Part shown: piece after piece, positions 27,029-36,026 of the stretch
Layout: every line of letters starts with the position of its first letter
Position numbering within the stretch: the stretch's first letter is position 1
Origin: Aliiroseovarius sp.
Lineage (GTDB): Bacteria > Pseudomonadota > Alphaproteobacteria > Rhodobacterales > Rhodobacteraceae
Reading direction: 5' to 3'
Length of the DNA: 37,914 nt
Assembly (NCBI GenBank): GCA_030625565.1
Contig: DAOUQO010000004.1
Location: 1 to 37,914 of the forward strand
Translations under genes and position numbers: made by a program
Notes under the pieces: model-generated
The model's database searches: none
What the model saw: only the letters and a program-made list of their open reading frames with translations
What the model was told of the DNA's origin: nothing

Positions 27029-27985
27029 TCAATCCTTTGTTCCAAATGTCAGCCGGGTGCCGCGCTGGTACCAGATCAAAACAATTGCGGCGATGACAAA
27101 CGGCGCAATCGGGCGCACACCCTTCAGAGTTTGCGAAAGCGTTAGCAGGCTTTCAATGACCCCCATGGACAAGCCGCCAATAAGAACCAGCGCCAGATTA
27201 TCCAGACGCCCACAAACGGCAGCAGCGACTGACGGGATCACCATGAAGGTGATGACCGTTGGTTCAAGCCGGATCAGATCGCCAAACATAAGGCCCGTAA
27301 AGCCCGCGATAACGCCGGAAATTCCCCAAGCAATGGTTTCAACCTTCAAGATTGGGATCCCGATCAAGGCCGATAAATCGCGATCATTCGCAAGCGCACG
27401 CATCTGCAAGCCAACCACAGTGCGGCTTAGGTAAAAATAAATGCCAACGACAATACTGACCGAAGCAAGAAAGGTTATCAGTCGGGTAACTGTCACACGC
27501 AGGCCAAGAATATAAACGCCGACTTTATCTGTCGGTAACGAAAATGTACGCGGATCATCGATCCACAAAAAACTGACAATTCCAAGAACAATAAGGGCAA
27601 AACCCAGCGTTGCCACCGCCTTCACAACCGGTTCACGCCACGCCAAACGGGGGGCAACTAGGCGGCCATAGGTAAGGGAAATAGCAAGAGCAAGCAAAAT
27701 ACAGGCAAGCCATGTCAGCGGCGCCCAAACGCCCCATTGCCCCAGCTGCCAAGCCAGCATTACACCTGCGGCCCCCGCCGCGCCGTTAGCAAAATTAAGC
27801 ACCCCGGTTGCCCGGTAAAGCACCACCATGCCAATGCCGCCAAGGGCATAAAGCGAGCCAACCGCCAAACCTGATACAAAGAACAAGCCGATGATTTTTG
27901 TCGGTTTGCCCCAGCCAAGAAAACTGATGATTCCAACCATGACGACCAGATAGATCACCCAGTTCAGATATTTGAAATTCCGCAT
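27029..27985 (-). CDS. LivH-type ABC permease
   Basis: The 318-residue integral membrane protein belongs to the branched-chain amino acid (HAAT) permease family. It has about eight hydrophobic segments, the early GLAVGSLYALGGIGMVVLY motif with GVLNFANG (the family's LNFAxG signature), and the cytoplasmic loop LQMRALANDRDLSALIGIP that contacts the ATPase. Family members pass amino acids, amides, urea or aromatic acids, so the family does not fix the substrate. It follows the binding-protein gene after 76 bases that contain a strong hairpin. Confidence 0.93.
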   Translation of the reverse strand: MRNFKYLNWVIYLVVMVGIISFLGWGKPTKIIGLFFVSGLAVGSLYALGGIGMVVLYRATGVLNFANGAAGAAGVMLAWQLGQWGVWAPLTWLACILLALAISLTYGRLVAPRLAWREPVVKAVATLGFALIVLGIVSFLWIDDPRTFSLPTDKVGVYILGLRVTVTRLITFLASVSIVVGIYFYLSRTVVGLQMRALANDRDLSALIGIPILKVETIAWGISGVIAGFTGLMFGDLIRLEPTVITFMVIPSVAAAVCGRLDNLALVLIGGLSMGVIESLLTLSQTLKGVRPIAPFVIAAIVLIWYQRGTRLTFGTKD

Positions 27986-28010
27986 CGAAACCTGCCCGAT
28001 AATTTCGCAA

Positions 28011-28037
28011 ACGCCCGCCGGTTAGCCCAGCGGACGC
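28011..28037 (-). promoter_or_regulatory. Intercistronic hairpin between binding protein and permease genes
   Basis: On the minus-strand transcript an 11-pair stem (28037-28027 with 28021-28011, including three G-T wobbles) closes a GCUAA loop. There is no T-run. Such stems after a binding-protein gene commonly stabilise the upstream message, giving more binding protein than permease; that role is inferred here. Confidence 0.5.
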
Positions 28038-28061
28038 TTTAAGTTTGGTCAGAAATTCAGA

Positions 28062-29315
28062 TCAGCGCAAGCCAAGCGACTGCTCGACAGCGATGTGTGG
28101 TTCAAAATAGGCACTGTCGAATTCGTAACAGTCACGCACAATTTTAAAGCCGCCATCAAGGATCTGCAGCATGAAACCAGCGTGGTTTGGCATGTGGAAA
28201 TCTGTATCACCCACATAATATGGTCCACACATCAGATCAGAGGTATAGCCTGCTATGGCTTTGATTGCCTCGGTTACCTTTGCGCGATCATCAACATCAG
28301 CAGGATCCATTTCCAGCAATGTTTTGACAAAATAGGTGGCTGACAGATAACCCGACTGCGCGAATGTGTCGCGTGGATCATCAGGGCTGGCATAAGCATC
28401 CATCACCTCAACCCAGTTAAGCGCATCTGGCCCACCCATCTGGAATGGAGCCAGTTCAGCATTCACAAAAATCTTACCGTTCCAGTATTCGCCAATAGCG
28501 CCTGGAACCGAAAGATCATAAAGCGGCGTTGGGGCGATCCAGATATAATCATCACGCAGATCTTGTTCTTCTGCGGCCTTCAAAACCGCAATTGCCAGAC
28601 CTGCGGGCAGGTTCATCAAGATGGTATCAGCACCGGTTGAAATTGCCTCAAGCAAGGCTGAATTCACGTCCGGCGCGCCGGGGTTTAACAGCTGCATTGA
28701 TCCATCCCCACCGCGGGCTTTCATCAGATCGATAACGGGCTGGCAGGACCAAGGGCCGTTATTAGGAATGTTAAAGCCGATACAGGCCACATTCGTTGAT
28801 CCCAGTTCTTCTTGCGCATATTGCGCAGCCCCAAGGTTTGAAGGCAGCGGGCCTTGATTGGTCGACACGATGTTTGAACTTTCAAAGCATTCGGAAATCG
28901 CGCAGGCCGAGGCCATAACCATAATGTTTTCTTCTTTATAGGTGCCTGCATTCACAGCCATCTCGATGAATGAGCCATTGCCAACCAAGGCCACAGCACC
29001 TGCATCTTTTACCAGCTTGGCAGCAGCCTGTGCGGCCAGCTCAGGGTTCCATTGATCGTTTTCAATCTGGTAATCAATAGGGCGGCCATTAATGCCGCCA
29101 TTGGCATTCACACAGTCAAAATAGGCCTTCGCCGCATCCGTAGAAGCAGAAAAATCACCCGGAGGTGCATTGCCGTGAATGCCGCCAACCACAATGGGTT
29201 CACCCGTGGCTGCAACGCCGGTATTGGCCCCACAGCTAGGGGCCGCAAAGGCTTGCCCCGCGAATGCAAAGCTTGCCGAGCCAATCAAGGCCGCTGTTAA
29301 ATATCTTAGTTTCAT
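28062..29315 (-). CDS. Periplasmic substrate-binding protein of a HAAT-type importer
   Basis: The 417-residue protein has a signal peptide (MKLRYLTAALIG, ending AFAAP) and the Peripla_BP_6 type I fold: PIVVGGIHGNAPPGDFSASTD near the start, NGGINGRPIDYQIENDQWNPE, and AVALVGNGSFIEM. It captures the substrate for the LivH/LivMG/LivF importer. Several cysteines (for example CAISECF and CGPYY) may form disulfides. GGAGGATGAT precedes the ATG. It lies 37 bases downstream of the GMC oxidoreductase on the same strand. Although the fold is shared with leucine/isoleucine binders, its ligand cannot be told. Confidence 0.92.
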   Translation of the reverse strand: MKLRYLTAALIGSASFAFAGQAFAAPSCGANTGVAATGEPIVVGGIHGNAPPGDFSASTDAAKAYFDCVNANGGINGRPIDYQIENDQWNPELAAQAAAKLVKDAGAVALVGNGSFIEMAVNAGTYKEENIMVMASACAISECFESSNIVSTNQGPLPSNLGAAQYAQEELGSTNVACIGFNIPNNGPWSCQPVIDLMKARGGDGSMQLLNPGAPDVNSALLEAISTGADTILMNLPAGLAIAVLKAAEEQDLRDDYIWIAPTPLYDLSVPGAIGEYWNGKIFVNAELAPFQMGGPDALNWVEVMDAYASPDDPRDTFAQSGYLSATYFVKTLLEMDPADVDDRAKVTEAIKAIAGYTSDLMCGPYYVGDTDFHMPNHAGFMLQILDGGFKIVRDCYEFDSAYFEPHIAVEQSLGLR

Positions 29316-29352
29316 ATCATCCTCCCATGGTGATATTTGGTTGCACTTTTAG

Positions 29353-30951
29353 TTAGTGACTGGGGGTCTCTTGCCCCCTCATAAATCTTGCTGCACGTTC
29401 TGCGATCATCATTGTTGGCGCGTTAGTATTGCCGCTGATCAGGTTGGGCATGGCCGAGGCATCGCAAACCCTGAGGCCATCAACGCCGCGCACCCGCAAT
29501 TCATTATCCAATACGGCCATTTTATCTGTATCCGCGCCCATTTTGCATGTGCCCGCCGGATGAAAGACTGTTTTTGCGGTTTGGCGCACGTAATCGCGCA
29601 GGCCGTTTTCATCATTTTCCAGCCCTATTTCCGGCAGGTGGCGGCGTTTAATCAGCTTAGCCAGTGATGGGGCTTCCAGAATTTCGATAGCCTTTTTGAC
29701 ACCACGCACCAGCATATCCACATCGGCAGGATCACTTAGGGAACCCGCATTGAACAAGGCGGTGTCTTTCGGGTTAGCCGAGCGAAGTTTGACCGATCCC
29801 CGTGATTTCGGGCGCAAAAAACAAGGCCCAATCGCAATGCCGTGGGCATTGATCGGGTCACGATCCAGCCCGCCAACCATGTAAGGCAAAACATGAAATT
29901 GCAGATCAGGAATGCCTGCATCTGACACATCGATAAATCCGCCGCATTCAACCACATTCGAGGTTAGAAGCCCGGTCTTGGTCGCCAGATATTGCAACAT
30001 GTGTTTGACCGATATCAGGCCCTTATCATGGCGATACATGGAAATTGCATCATGCGTTTCGGCCTGAACAGTGGCTTCTAAATGGTCTTGGTAATTCTCG
30101 CCGACGCCCGGCAGATCACTGATGACATCAATGCCATGTGCCGCCAATTCCGATGCATTTCCAATTCCGGATAATTGCAACAAGCGCGGGGTTTCAAGCG
30201 CACCGGCGCAACAGACCACTTCGCCCTTGCAGCCAAATTTTGTGCCATCCTCTAAGATCACGCCCGAGGTGCGTTTGCCATCAAAGGTAATCTTTGCAAC
30301 ACGGCTATTGGTCAGGATTTTAAGGTTGGACCTTCTTTCAGCTTTGCGCAAGAATGCCTGAGCCGAGCTCCACCGGCGGCCATTTTTAGTAGTCACCTGA
30401 TAAAACCCAACACCTTCCTGGGCCTTACCGTTGAAGTCTTCGTTATAGGGGATGCCTGCCTCTTGGGCCGCACGAATGAAGGCCCAGCTTAGCGGATGGC
30501 CAAACCGTTTTTCAGATACGACCAGTTCGCCCTTGGCACCGTGATAGGCATCAGAATGGCGCATGTTTGCTTCCATATTACGAAACACCGGTAGCACATC
30601 ATCGAACGACCAGCCCTTTACGCCGGCCTGTGCCCAGCTATCGTAATCTTGGCTTTGCCCCCGCACATACAGCATTGCATTCACGGAACTACCGCCACCA
30701 ATCACATTGCCCTGCGGAACGATATTTGGGCGGTTATTCAAATCGGCTGAAGGCTCGCCCAAATGAACAGATACATCTTTGCCACCGGCAACAACTTTGA
30801 AAAATGTGGCTGGGATGTGGATCCAGGGATTTGTATCTCTGCGACCACTTTCAATCATCAGCACCCGAACACCCGCATCTTCGGACAACCGGGCAGCAAC
30901 AACGCAGCCCGATGATCCGCCACCGATAACGATGTAGTCAAAATGCTCCAT
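29353..30951 (-). CDS. GMC family alcohol oxidoreductase (choline dehydrogenase-like)
   Basis: The 532-residue flavoprotein has the N-terminal FAD motif YIVIGGGSSGCVVAARL, the second GMC signature GALETPRLLQLSGIG, and a C-terminal catalytic region FHPAGTCKMGAD followed by DASAMPNLISGNTNAP with the conserved His/Asn pair. Family members oxidise alcohols, sugars or choline to aldehydes or ketones. No signal peptide is seen. The start at 30951 has GGGAGGG 6 bases upstream; a TTG directly before it is ignored. It is the first gene of the transporter run and is divergent from the AraC regulator, so oxidation of an imported or membrane-proximal alcohol is the likely job. Confidence 0.92.
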   Translation of the reverse strand: MEHFDYIVIGGGSSGCVVAARLSEDAGVRVLMIESGRRDTNPWIHIPATFFKVVAGGKDVSVHLGEPSADLNNRPNIVPQGNVIGGGSSVNAMLYVRGQSQDYDSWAQAGVKGWSFDDVLPVFRNMEANMRHSDAYHGAKGELVVSEKRFGHPLSWAFIRAAQEAGIPYNEDFNGKAQEGVGFYQVTTKNGRRWSSAQAFLRKAERRSNLKILTNSRVAKITFDGKRTSGVILEDGTKFGCKGEVVCCAGALETPRLLQLSGIGNASELAAHGIDVISDLPGVGENYQDHLEATVQAETHDAISMYRHDKGLISVKHMLQYLATKTGLLTSNVVECGGFIDVSDAGIPDLQFHVLPYMVGGLDRDPINAHGIAIGPCFLRPKSRGSVKLRSANPKDTALFNAGSLSDPADVDMLVRGVKKAIEILEAPSLAKLIKRRHLPEIGLENDENGLRDYVRQTAKTVFHPAGTCKMGADTDKMAVLDNELRVRGVDGLRVCDASAMPNLISGNTNAPTMMIAERAARFMRGQETPSH

Positions 30952-31122
30952 CAAGGCCCTCCCAAAATGCGATGCTGGTTAGGTGATTGAACATGCAAGG
31001 CGTCCGGCTTGTCTTGGAAATGAGCGACGAAAGCACTTGGACTCTAGCGACATTCCATTTGACCCAAAGATCGCGATTTCCATAAATTTGCCAGGAATCA
31101 CTTATTGGCCCATACTGACCCA

Positions 31123-32070
31123 ATGTTGTTGCAAAACAAATCAAACACGTTGCCGGTAGAACTATTTGAAGCAGACTTGCAATCGGTCTGCGGCCTGTTT
31201 GATATCCGGCCCAAGGCAGAGCAGGAAACCATCTGGGGCAAGATCAAAGCTGCGGTAAATGCCGATATTGAAATGGCAATGGTTGCCACAAACCTGCAAC
31301 AGATCATTCGCACAAGCCAACATATCCGCCGGGATCAGGGGGAAAACTATTTCCTGATCATGCAGCAAGATGGCCGCGCGCTGATGGCGCAAAATGAAAC
31401 GGCCACCATGCTGATGCCCGGCGACATAATTTTGATCGACAGCGCCAAACCGTCAGAATTTACATTTTTTGGCGACTGCAGCACACAGGTTTCGCTTCAC
31501 CTGCCTAGAACAGAGGTCGAAGAACGCTTTGGCACCGAAATTCAAGGCGGGCTATCAATGTCCCACGATGATCCAACGGCAAAAGCAATTCAGGCCGTGA
31601 TCACCAAGGCCGTGCATTCTGAGCAAGCATCCCCCCAGTCGTCCTATCTGCGCGATGCCCTGTTTGGGTTGCTAGGGGCATTTTTGTTTGATCAAAAACA
31701 GGGGTTAACGGACCACAGGGCGGATTTTATAAATGATGGCGCCCCACTTTTGATGCGGTCCTTGGATATAGTCGAGGCCAGTTTTCGCGACTCGGAATTT
31801 GCGGTCAAAAATATAGCCGATATATTGTGCGTGCATCCACGCCAAGTTCAGCGCGCGTTTGAAAACCTTGGTGTAACACCAACTAAATTTTTGCTGGCCA
31901 AACGGCTGGAATTCGCCCGCTCACGACTAGAAGCACGCCTTTTAGGGCAACATAATGAACTTATTTCTGATATCGCCTATGAGGCCGGATTTTCTGACCT
32001 ATCATATTTCAACCGGCGTTTCAGGCAGGTTTTCGGCTGCGCCCCCGGGGAATACGGCGAAGGTAATTAG
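31123..32070 (+). CDS. AraC family transcriptional regulator
   Basis: The protein of about 315 residues has an N-terminal AraC-binding-like sensor domain (with ETATMLMPGDIILIDSAKPSEF, like PF14525) and a C-terminal double helix-turn-helix: VKNIADILCVHPRQVQRAFENLG, then ISDIAYEAGFSDLSYFNRRFRQVFG. It probably controls the divergent GMC-transporter operon in response to its substrate. The start is uncertain: the ATG at 31123 lacks a ribosome site, while TTG at 31105 has AGGAA 8 bases upstream and would add six residues. Both lie in the dyad ATTGG...CCAAT (31104-31124), which could be an autoregulatory site. Its end overlaps the SDR gene end by four bases. Confidence 0.9.
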   Translation: MLLQNKSNTLPVELFEADLQSVCGLFDIRPKAEQETIWGKIKAAVNADIEMAMVATNLQQIIRTSQHIRRDQGENYFLIMQQDGRALMAQNETATMLMPGDIILIDSAKPSEFTFFGDCSTQVSLHLPRTEVEERFGTEIQGGLSMSHDDPTAKAIQAVITKAVHSEQASPQSSYLRDALFGLLGAFLFDQKQGLTDHRADFINDGAPLLMRSLDIVEASFRDSEFAVKNIADILCVHPRQVQRAFENLGVTPTKFLLAKRLEFARSRLEARLLGQHNELISDIAYEAGFSDLSYFNRRFRQVFGCAPGEYGEGN

Positions 32071-32825
32071 CCGCTCATCCCACCATCAACCATCAACATT
32101 GTGCCGGTCGTATAGCTTGATTGATCCGAAGCCAGAAAAAGCACCGATTGGGCAATTTCATCTGGTGTACCGTGACGGCCCAAAGGTGTTTGGCTGTCAA
32201 AAAATTCCCCTGCATCGGCCTTGATCAGTTTGCCAAGATCATCTTCGACCGCGTGCTGAAACGAATTATCAATCGGGCCTGGATGGATTGTATTAACCCG
32301 GATTTTACGTGGCGCAAGTTCTTTGGCCAAACAACGCATAAGGCCAATCTGGGCATGTTTGGCAGTGATATAGCCATAAACACCGGGGTCCCCCCGCGTT
32401 CCGGCAACACTTGAGGTAATAACGATACTACCACCATCGCGCATTTTCGGAACGGCATATTTACAGACCAGAAATGCGCCTTTTACATGCACTTGGTAAA
32501 CCGCATCGAAAACATCCTCGGGGTATTGATCAATCGGGGAAACCTGCCCGAAATTTCCGGCATTGCTGAACACAACATCGATGTTGCCAAAGCGGGCAAG
32601 TGTTGCATCAACCAGATCGGATACCGCCGCTGCATCCGTAACATCTGTGGCATGGCCAGCAATATTTTCAGAACCAAGCTGGCTGACCAGATCATCAAGC
32701 TGCGCACTATCCAAATCCGCCAACATAACCTGCGCGCCTTGTGCAAGAAACAAGCGCGCAGTTGCTAGTCCGATACTTCCAGCCCCGCCTGTAATCAAAC
32801 AGGTTTTTCCGCTTAGTGCCGCCAT
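32067..32825 (-). CDS. Short-chain dehydrogenase/reductase (SDR)
   Basis: The 252-residue classical SDR has the cofactor loop TGGAGSIG (12-19), an aspartate after the second strand (LADLD) that favours NAD over NADP, SNAG in place of NNAG, an SS pair (ITSSVAG) giving the catalytic serine, and YGYITAK with catalytic Tyr and Lys. It ends with TGTMLMVDGGMSG. It oxidises or reduces a hydroxyl or keto group. AGAGGG lies upstream of the ATG. It converges on the AraC regulator with a four-base overlap and likely belongs to the same regulon as the GMC enzyme and the importer. Confidence 0.92.
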   Translation of the reverse strand: MAALSGKTCLITGGAGSIGLATARLFLAQGAQVMLADLDSAQLDDLVSQLGSENIAGHATDVTDAAAVSDLVDATLARFGNIDVVFSNAGNFGQVSPIDQYPEDVFDAVYQVHVKGAFLVCKYAVPKMRDGGSIVITSSVAGTRGDPGVYGYITAKHAQIGLMRCLAKELAPRKIRVNTIHPGPIDNSFQHAVEDDLGKLIKADAGEFFDSQTPLGRHGTPDEIAQSVLFLASDQSSYTTGTMLMVDGGMSG

Positions 32826-32940
32826 GATATAACCCTCTTTCTTATTTTCATTACGACCCTAGAGCATTTTAGATTTAACAAAATACATTTTTACCGAACA
32901 CATCTTTTGCGCGGCCTTTATGGTAGAAACCCGCTGCAAA

Positions 32941-32977
32941 AAATAAAGGCCACACAATTATTGTGCGGCCTTTATTT
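32941..32977 (-). terminator. Intrinsic terminator after the DUF2125 gene
   Basis: AAATAAAGGCC (32941-32951) pairs perfectly with GGCCTTTATTT (32967-32977) around a smaller CACAA/TTGTG stem. On the minus strand the stem ends in a T-run (TTTATTTTTT), right after the DUF2125 stop at 33002. It looks usable on both strands. A further copy of the arm GCGGCCTTTAT lies at 32911-32921, so an alternative pairing is possible. Confidence 0.75.
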
Positions 32978-33001
32978 GTTAGGTTTTGGGTAGGGTTAAT
33001 C

Positions 33002-34516
33002 CTATTGGATACGCTGACCATTGGCATAAATTTCGCCATTTGCCTTCACTTCGATTGTCGAAAGCATTGTGTCTTCGCCATCGCCCGGACGGCCAAACAG
33101 GCCCAGCATCATGCGTGCGCCCATTGCGTCATCGTCGCTCATTAGGCCCATAGCAATCAAGCCATCAATCAGGCCATTCGCGCCAACGACCTTCAAGTCA
33201 ACCGCACCATCAGGGGCAGGAATGCCGCCAAAGGTTTCAAGGTCATCTGGGTTAAAGCTAAACGCGCCGGTCCCGGTTAGTTCGGCACCTGCGGCACTGA
33301 CTTGCAGCTCTTTCAGGGTCAAGGACGACAAATCAACCGGCATATCAGAATCCATCATCGCCATTGCCTGTGCGGGATCAAGTATATTGTACAACCAATT
33401 TGCCTCGGCCTCCAAATCGACGATCACAGTCGCGGGATCATGTGGCAATGCGCCGGTGCGATCCAGTACGCCCCAGATTATATCACTGGGTACAAATCCA
33501 ACGATCTTGGTCAGGAACGAAAATGTTTGCGGCCCATCGCCAACCATAACCGGCATGGACAGGTTAAAGCCCAGCTCCTCTGCCGTGAAATCGATTGGCA
33601 GCGGAATGTCGGAACCTAGCATCGAGGTGCTGAGCCCCGTCGCGCCAAAGCCATATTGCAGGTGATCACTGTCCAGTGCAACGCTAAGGTGGGTGCCGGT
33701 GGTGGCAGAGTTACCTGATGCGCTAAGGTCGCCATCGTTGAATGTAAATTCGGTGCTGCCGGCGCCAGTGCTCATCGCCAAATCAACCAAAAGCCCTGAG
33801 CGAAGCGCGCGGTTTATATCTGCAACTTCATATTCCGCCGGGACAGCCGTTGTTGAAGATATGTTCAGATCAGCAGTCTGGCCCTTGACCACCACATTAC
33901 CGCCACCGCCAGGTTTATCCATGACAAAACTGTAATCCAAAGTGGCCACAGAAACTGCTTCTACGGTGCCAAGTAAATCACCCAATACCGAGGTCGTGGT
34001 GCCAGCAATACCGGTCATGTTGATTTCGGCCACGCTGACCTCGATAACCTCTCCATCAACCACCAATTCTTTCAGGCGCAAAGTGGTCGTATCGGCGGAA
34101 TAGGTGAACGTCATGTCGTCGGCTTCACCCGAAGCAAGCATTGAAAACCCGCTTGTGGCATATTCAAGCGCGATATCCGCAACCTTATCCGGGGACGGCG
34201 ACAGGTGCACATTCATCGGCAAGGTGGACGGCAAGGTAACCATTACTGTTCCGTTGCCCAGATCAATAAACTTCAGCCCATCAATACTAAAACTAAGCAC
34301 ACCTTCGTCATTAAATGGCATACTTATGGACAGGTCCGAAATAGCCAGCGTTCCACCAGATGGGGTTTTTTCGGCGCTCACACTATAGCTGTAATTGTCC
34401 ATTTGGCTGCGCCAAACATTCCAGACATCTTGGGGGGTGACATCTGCAAAACTGGTTGTGCTTGTAAGTAATGCAGCGATCAAGGCACCGCCGCTGATGG
34501 AATAACGCGTATTCAT
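33002..34516 (-). CDS. DUF2125 family exported protein
   Basis: The 504-residue protein has a signal peptide (hydrophobic core to about residue 22, ending SFADV) and a long beta-rich body with repeated short strands, matching DUF2125 proteins common in alphaproteobacteria. Typical segments are TPQDVWNVWRSQM near the start and PADGxx-like acidic loops later, with a C-terminal MMLGLFGRPGDGEDT. The function is unknown; an envelope location is expected. GGAAAAGG precedes the ATG. It is a single-gene unit with its own terminator and is divergent from the next SDR. Confidence 0.82.
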   Translation of the reverse strand: MNTRYSISGGALIAALLTSTTSFADVTPQDVWNVWRSQMDNYSYSVSAEKTPSGGTLAISDLSISMPFNDEGVLSFSIDGLKFIDLGNGTVMVTLPSTLPMNVHLSPSPDKVADIALEYATSGFSMLASGEADDMTFTYSADTTTLRLKELVVDGEVIEVSVAEINMTGIAGTTTSVLGDLLGTVEAVSVATLDYSFVMDKPGGGGNVVVKGQTADLNISSTTAVPAEYEVADINRALRSGLLVDLAMSTGAGSTEFTFNDGDLSASGNSATTGTHLSVALDSDHLQYGFGATGLSTSMLGSDIPLPIDFTAEELGFNLSMPVMVGDGPQTFSFLTKIVGFVPSDIIWGVLDRTGALPHDPATVIVDLEAEANWLYNILDPAQAMAMMDSDMPVDLSSLTLKELQVSAAGAELTGTGAFSFNPDDLETFGGIPAPDGAVDLKVVGANGLIDGLIAMGLMSDDDAMGARMMLGLFGRPGDGEDTMLSTIEVKANGEIYANGQRIQ

Positions 34517-34641
34517 GTTAAAGACCTTTTCCTGTTAAACTATTGCATTATACATGCACGTGACACGCCTTTTGATCAAGGGGGCGCTATGCATGCAAGG
34601 TAAAACCGCTAACAATTTTTCTTTAAGAATGGATATGTGCG

Positions 34642-35394
34642 ATGAATATGAATGGAAAAACTGTGGTCATTACCGGCGCCAGTCGGGGAATTGGCGAAGC
34701 TGCAGCATATGAATTTTCCAATGCTGGCGCCAATGTGGTGCTGGTTGCACGCAGCGCTGACGCCATAAACCGCATTGCGGCCAGTATCGGCGACAAGGCG
34801 CTGGCAGTGGCCTGCGATGTTGCCGATTGGGGCCAAGTTCAGGGCGCAATTACGCAGGCCGTTGGCCACTTTGGTACAGTTGATGTGCTGGTGAATAATG
34901 CGGGCGTAATTGACCCGATCACATCCATTGCCAAGGCAGACCCCGACGCATGGGGCCACCTGATTGATATCAACCTCAAGGGGGTTTTTCACATGGCGCG
35001 CGCGGTGCTGCCGATTATGCGCCAAGCCGGTGGCGGCAGCATTTTGAACATCAGTTCGGGCGCGGCCCATAACGCCATGGAAGGCTGGAGCGCCTATTGC
35101 GCCTCAAAGGCCGCGGTGCACATGCTGAATATGTGCCTGCACAAGGAAGAATCCGGCCATAACATTCGCGCAATTGGCCTGTCGCCCGGCACTGTTGCCA
35201 CCCAAATGCAGCGCGAAATTAAGGCTTCAGGCGTGAATCCGGTTGCCGCGCTGGACTGGTCCGACCACATCCCCGCCAGCTGGCCCGCCAAGGCGTTGTT
35301 ATGGATGTGCAGCCCAGATGCCGACAGCCATCTAGGTCAAGAAATATCACTGCGCGAAGAAAATATCAGGGCAAAACTGGGGCTGGTTGAATGA
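34642..35394 (+). CDS. Short-chain dehydrogenase/reductase (SDR)
   Basis: The 250-residue classical SDR has TGASRGIG (11-18), VLVNNAG, NISSG for the catalytic serine and YCASK with catalytic Tyr and Lys. An arginine after the second strand (VARSAD) suggests NADP preference. The C-terminal end departs from the common VDGG pattern. Its stop overlaps the crotonase start (ATGA), so the two probably act on related acyl or hydroxy substrates. The ribosome site is weak. It is not especially similar to the SDR at 32.1-32.8 kb. Confidence 0.92.
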   Translation: MNMNGKTVVITGASRGIGEAAAYEFSNAGANVVLVARSADAINRIAASIGDKALAVACDVADWGQVQGAITQAVGHFGTVDVLVNNAGVIDPITSIAKADPDAWGHLIDINLKGVFHMARAVLPIMRQAGGGSILNISSGAAHNAMEGWSAYCASKAAVHMLNMCLHKEESGHNIRAIGLSPGTVATQMQREIKASGVNPVAALDWSDHIPASWPAKALLWMCSPDADSHLGQEISLREENIRAKLGLVE

Positions 35395-36002
35395 TCCAGC
35401 TGACCAAAAATGGCGCGCTGTGGACGGTAACGATTGATCGCCCTGACAAGGCAAATTCTCTGACTAAAACAATGCTGGAATCCATCGCTGAAATTGCTGA
35501 AAACGCAGCGGGCCAAGCACAGGCCTTGGTCCTGACAGGTACCGGCAAGGTATTTTCCGCAGGGGCTGATTTGGATCAGGCCCGCGCCGGATTGGCCACT
35601 GACCCGATCTGGGAAACCTTATCGGGCCGCATTGCAGCCGCGCCATATCTGACCATTGCCGCCTTGAACGGCACGTTAGCGGGGGGGGCGTTTGGCATGG
35701 CGCTGGCCTGTGATTTACGCATTACAGTCGCCCGCGCCAAATTCTTTTATCCGGTAATGAAACTGGGGTTTTTGCCCCAACCTTCCGACTCCGGCCGCAT
35801 GACCGCCCTGATTGGTCCCGCGCGCACAAAAATGATCCTGCTGGCCGGACAAAAAATTGAGGCCCTTGAAGCCCTGAACTGGGGATTAGTCGATAGAATT
35901 ACCGACCCGAACGCGTTACTGCACACTGCCCATGATTTGGCAAAAGACGCCTTGGACGCCGCCCCGACACATGTGGCAGCCATGAAATCCCTGCGCACCT
36001 GA
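35391..36002 (+). CDS. Crotonase-fold (enoyl-CoA hydratase/isomerase family) protein, atypical
   Basis: The protein has 203 residues, short against the usual 255-260, so the C-terminal helices are missing or reduced. The N-terminal fold is clear: VTIDRPDKANSLT, LTGTGKVFSAGADLDQ and an oxyanion-hole segment LNGTLAGGAFGMALACD. Both catalytic glutamates of enoyl-CoA hydratase are absent: the GGGCE position reads GGAFG, and the PE position of the next motif reads PVMKLG. A simple hydratase is therefore unlikely; an isomerase, hydrolase or non-catalytic role is possible. It is coupled to the upstream SDR by an ATGA overlap. Confidence 0.85.
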   Translation: MIQLTKNGALWTVTIDRPDKANSLTKTMLESIAEIAENAAGQAQALVLTGTGKVFSAGADLDQARAGLATDPIWETLSGRIAAAPYLTIAALNGTLAGGAFGMALACDLRITVARAKFFYPVMKLGFLPQPSDSGRMTALIGPARTKMILLAGQKIEALEALNWGLVDRITDPNALLHTAHDLAKDALDAAPTHVAAMKSLRT

Positions 36003-36026
36003 CGTAACACAAAGGAAGATTAGTAC

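Noticed and set aside
23596-32825. Recently acquired genomic island
   Set aside because: No integrase, tRNA end, direct repeats or transposase is seen, and composition looks similar to the flanks by eye. Transfer remains possible but is unsupported.
34517-34641. Repeated ATGCATGCA-like words between the DUF2125 gene and the SDR
   Set aside because: They are short, not regularly spaced and form no convincing stem or promoter.
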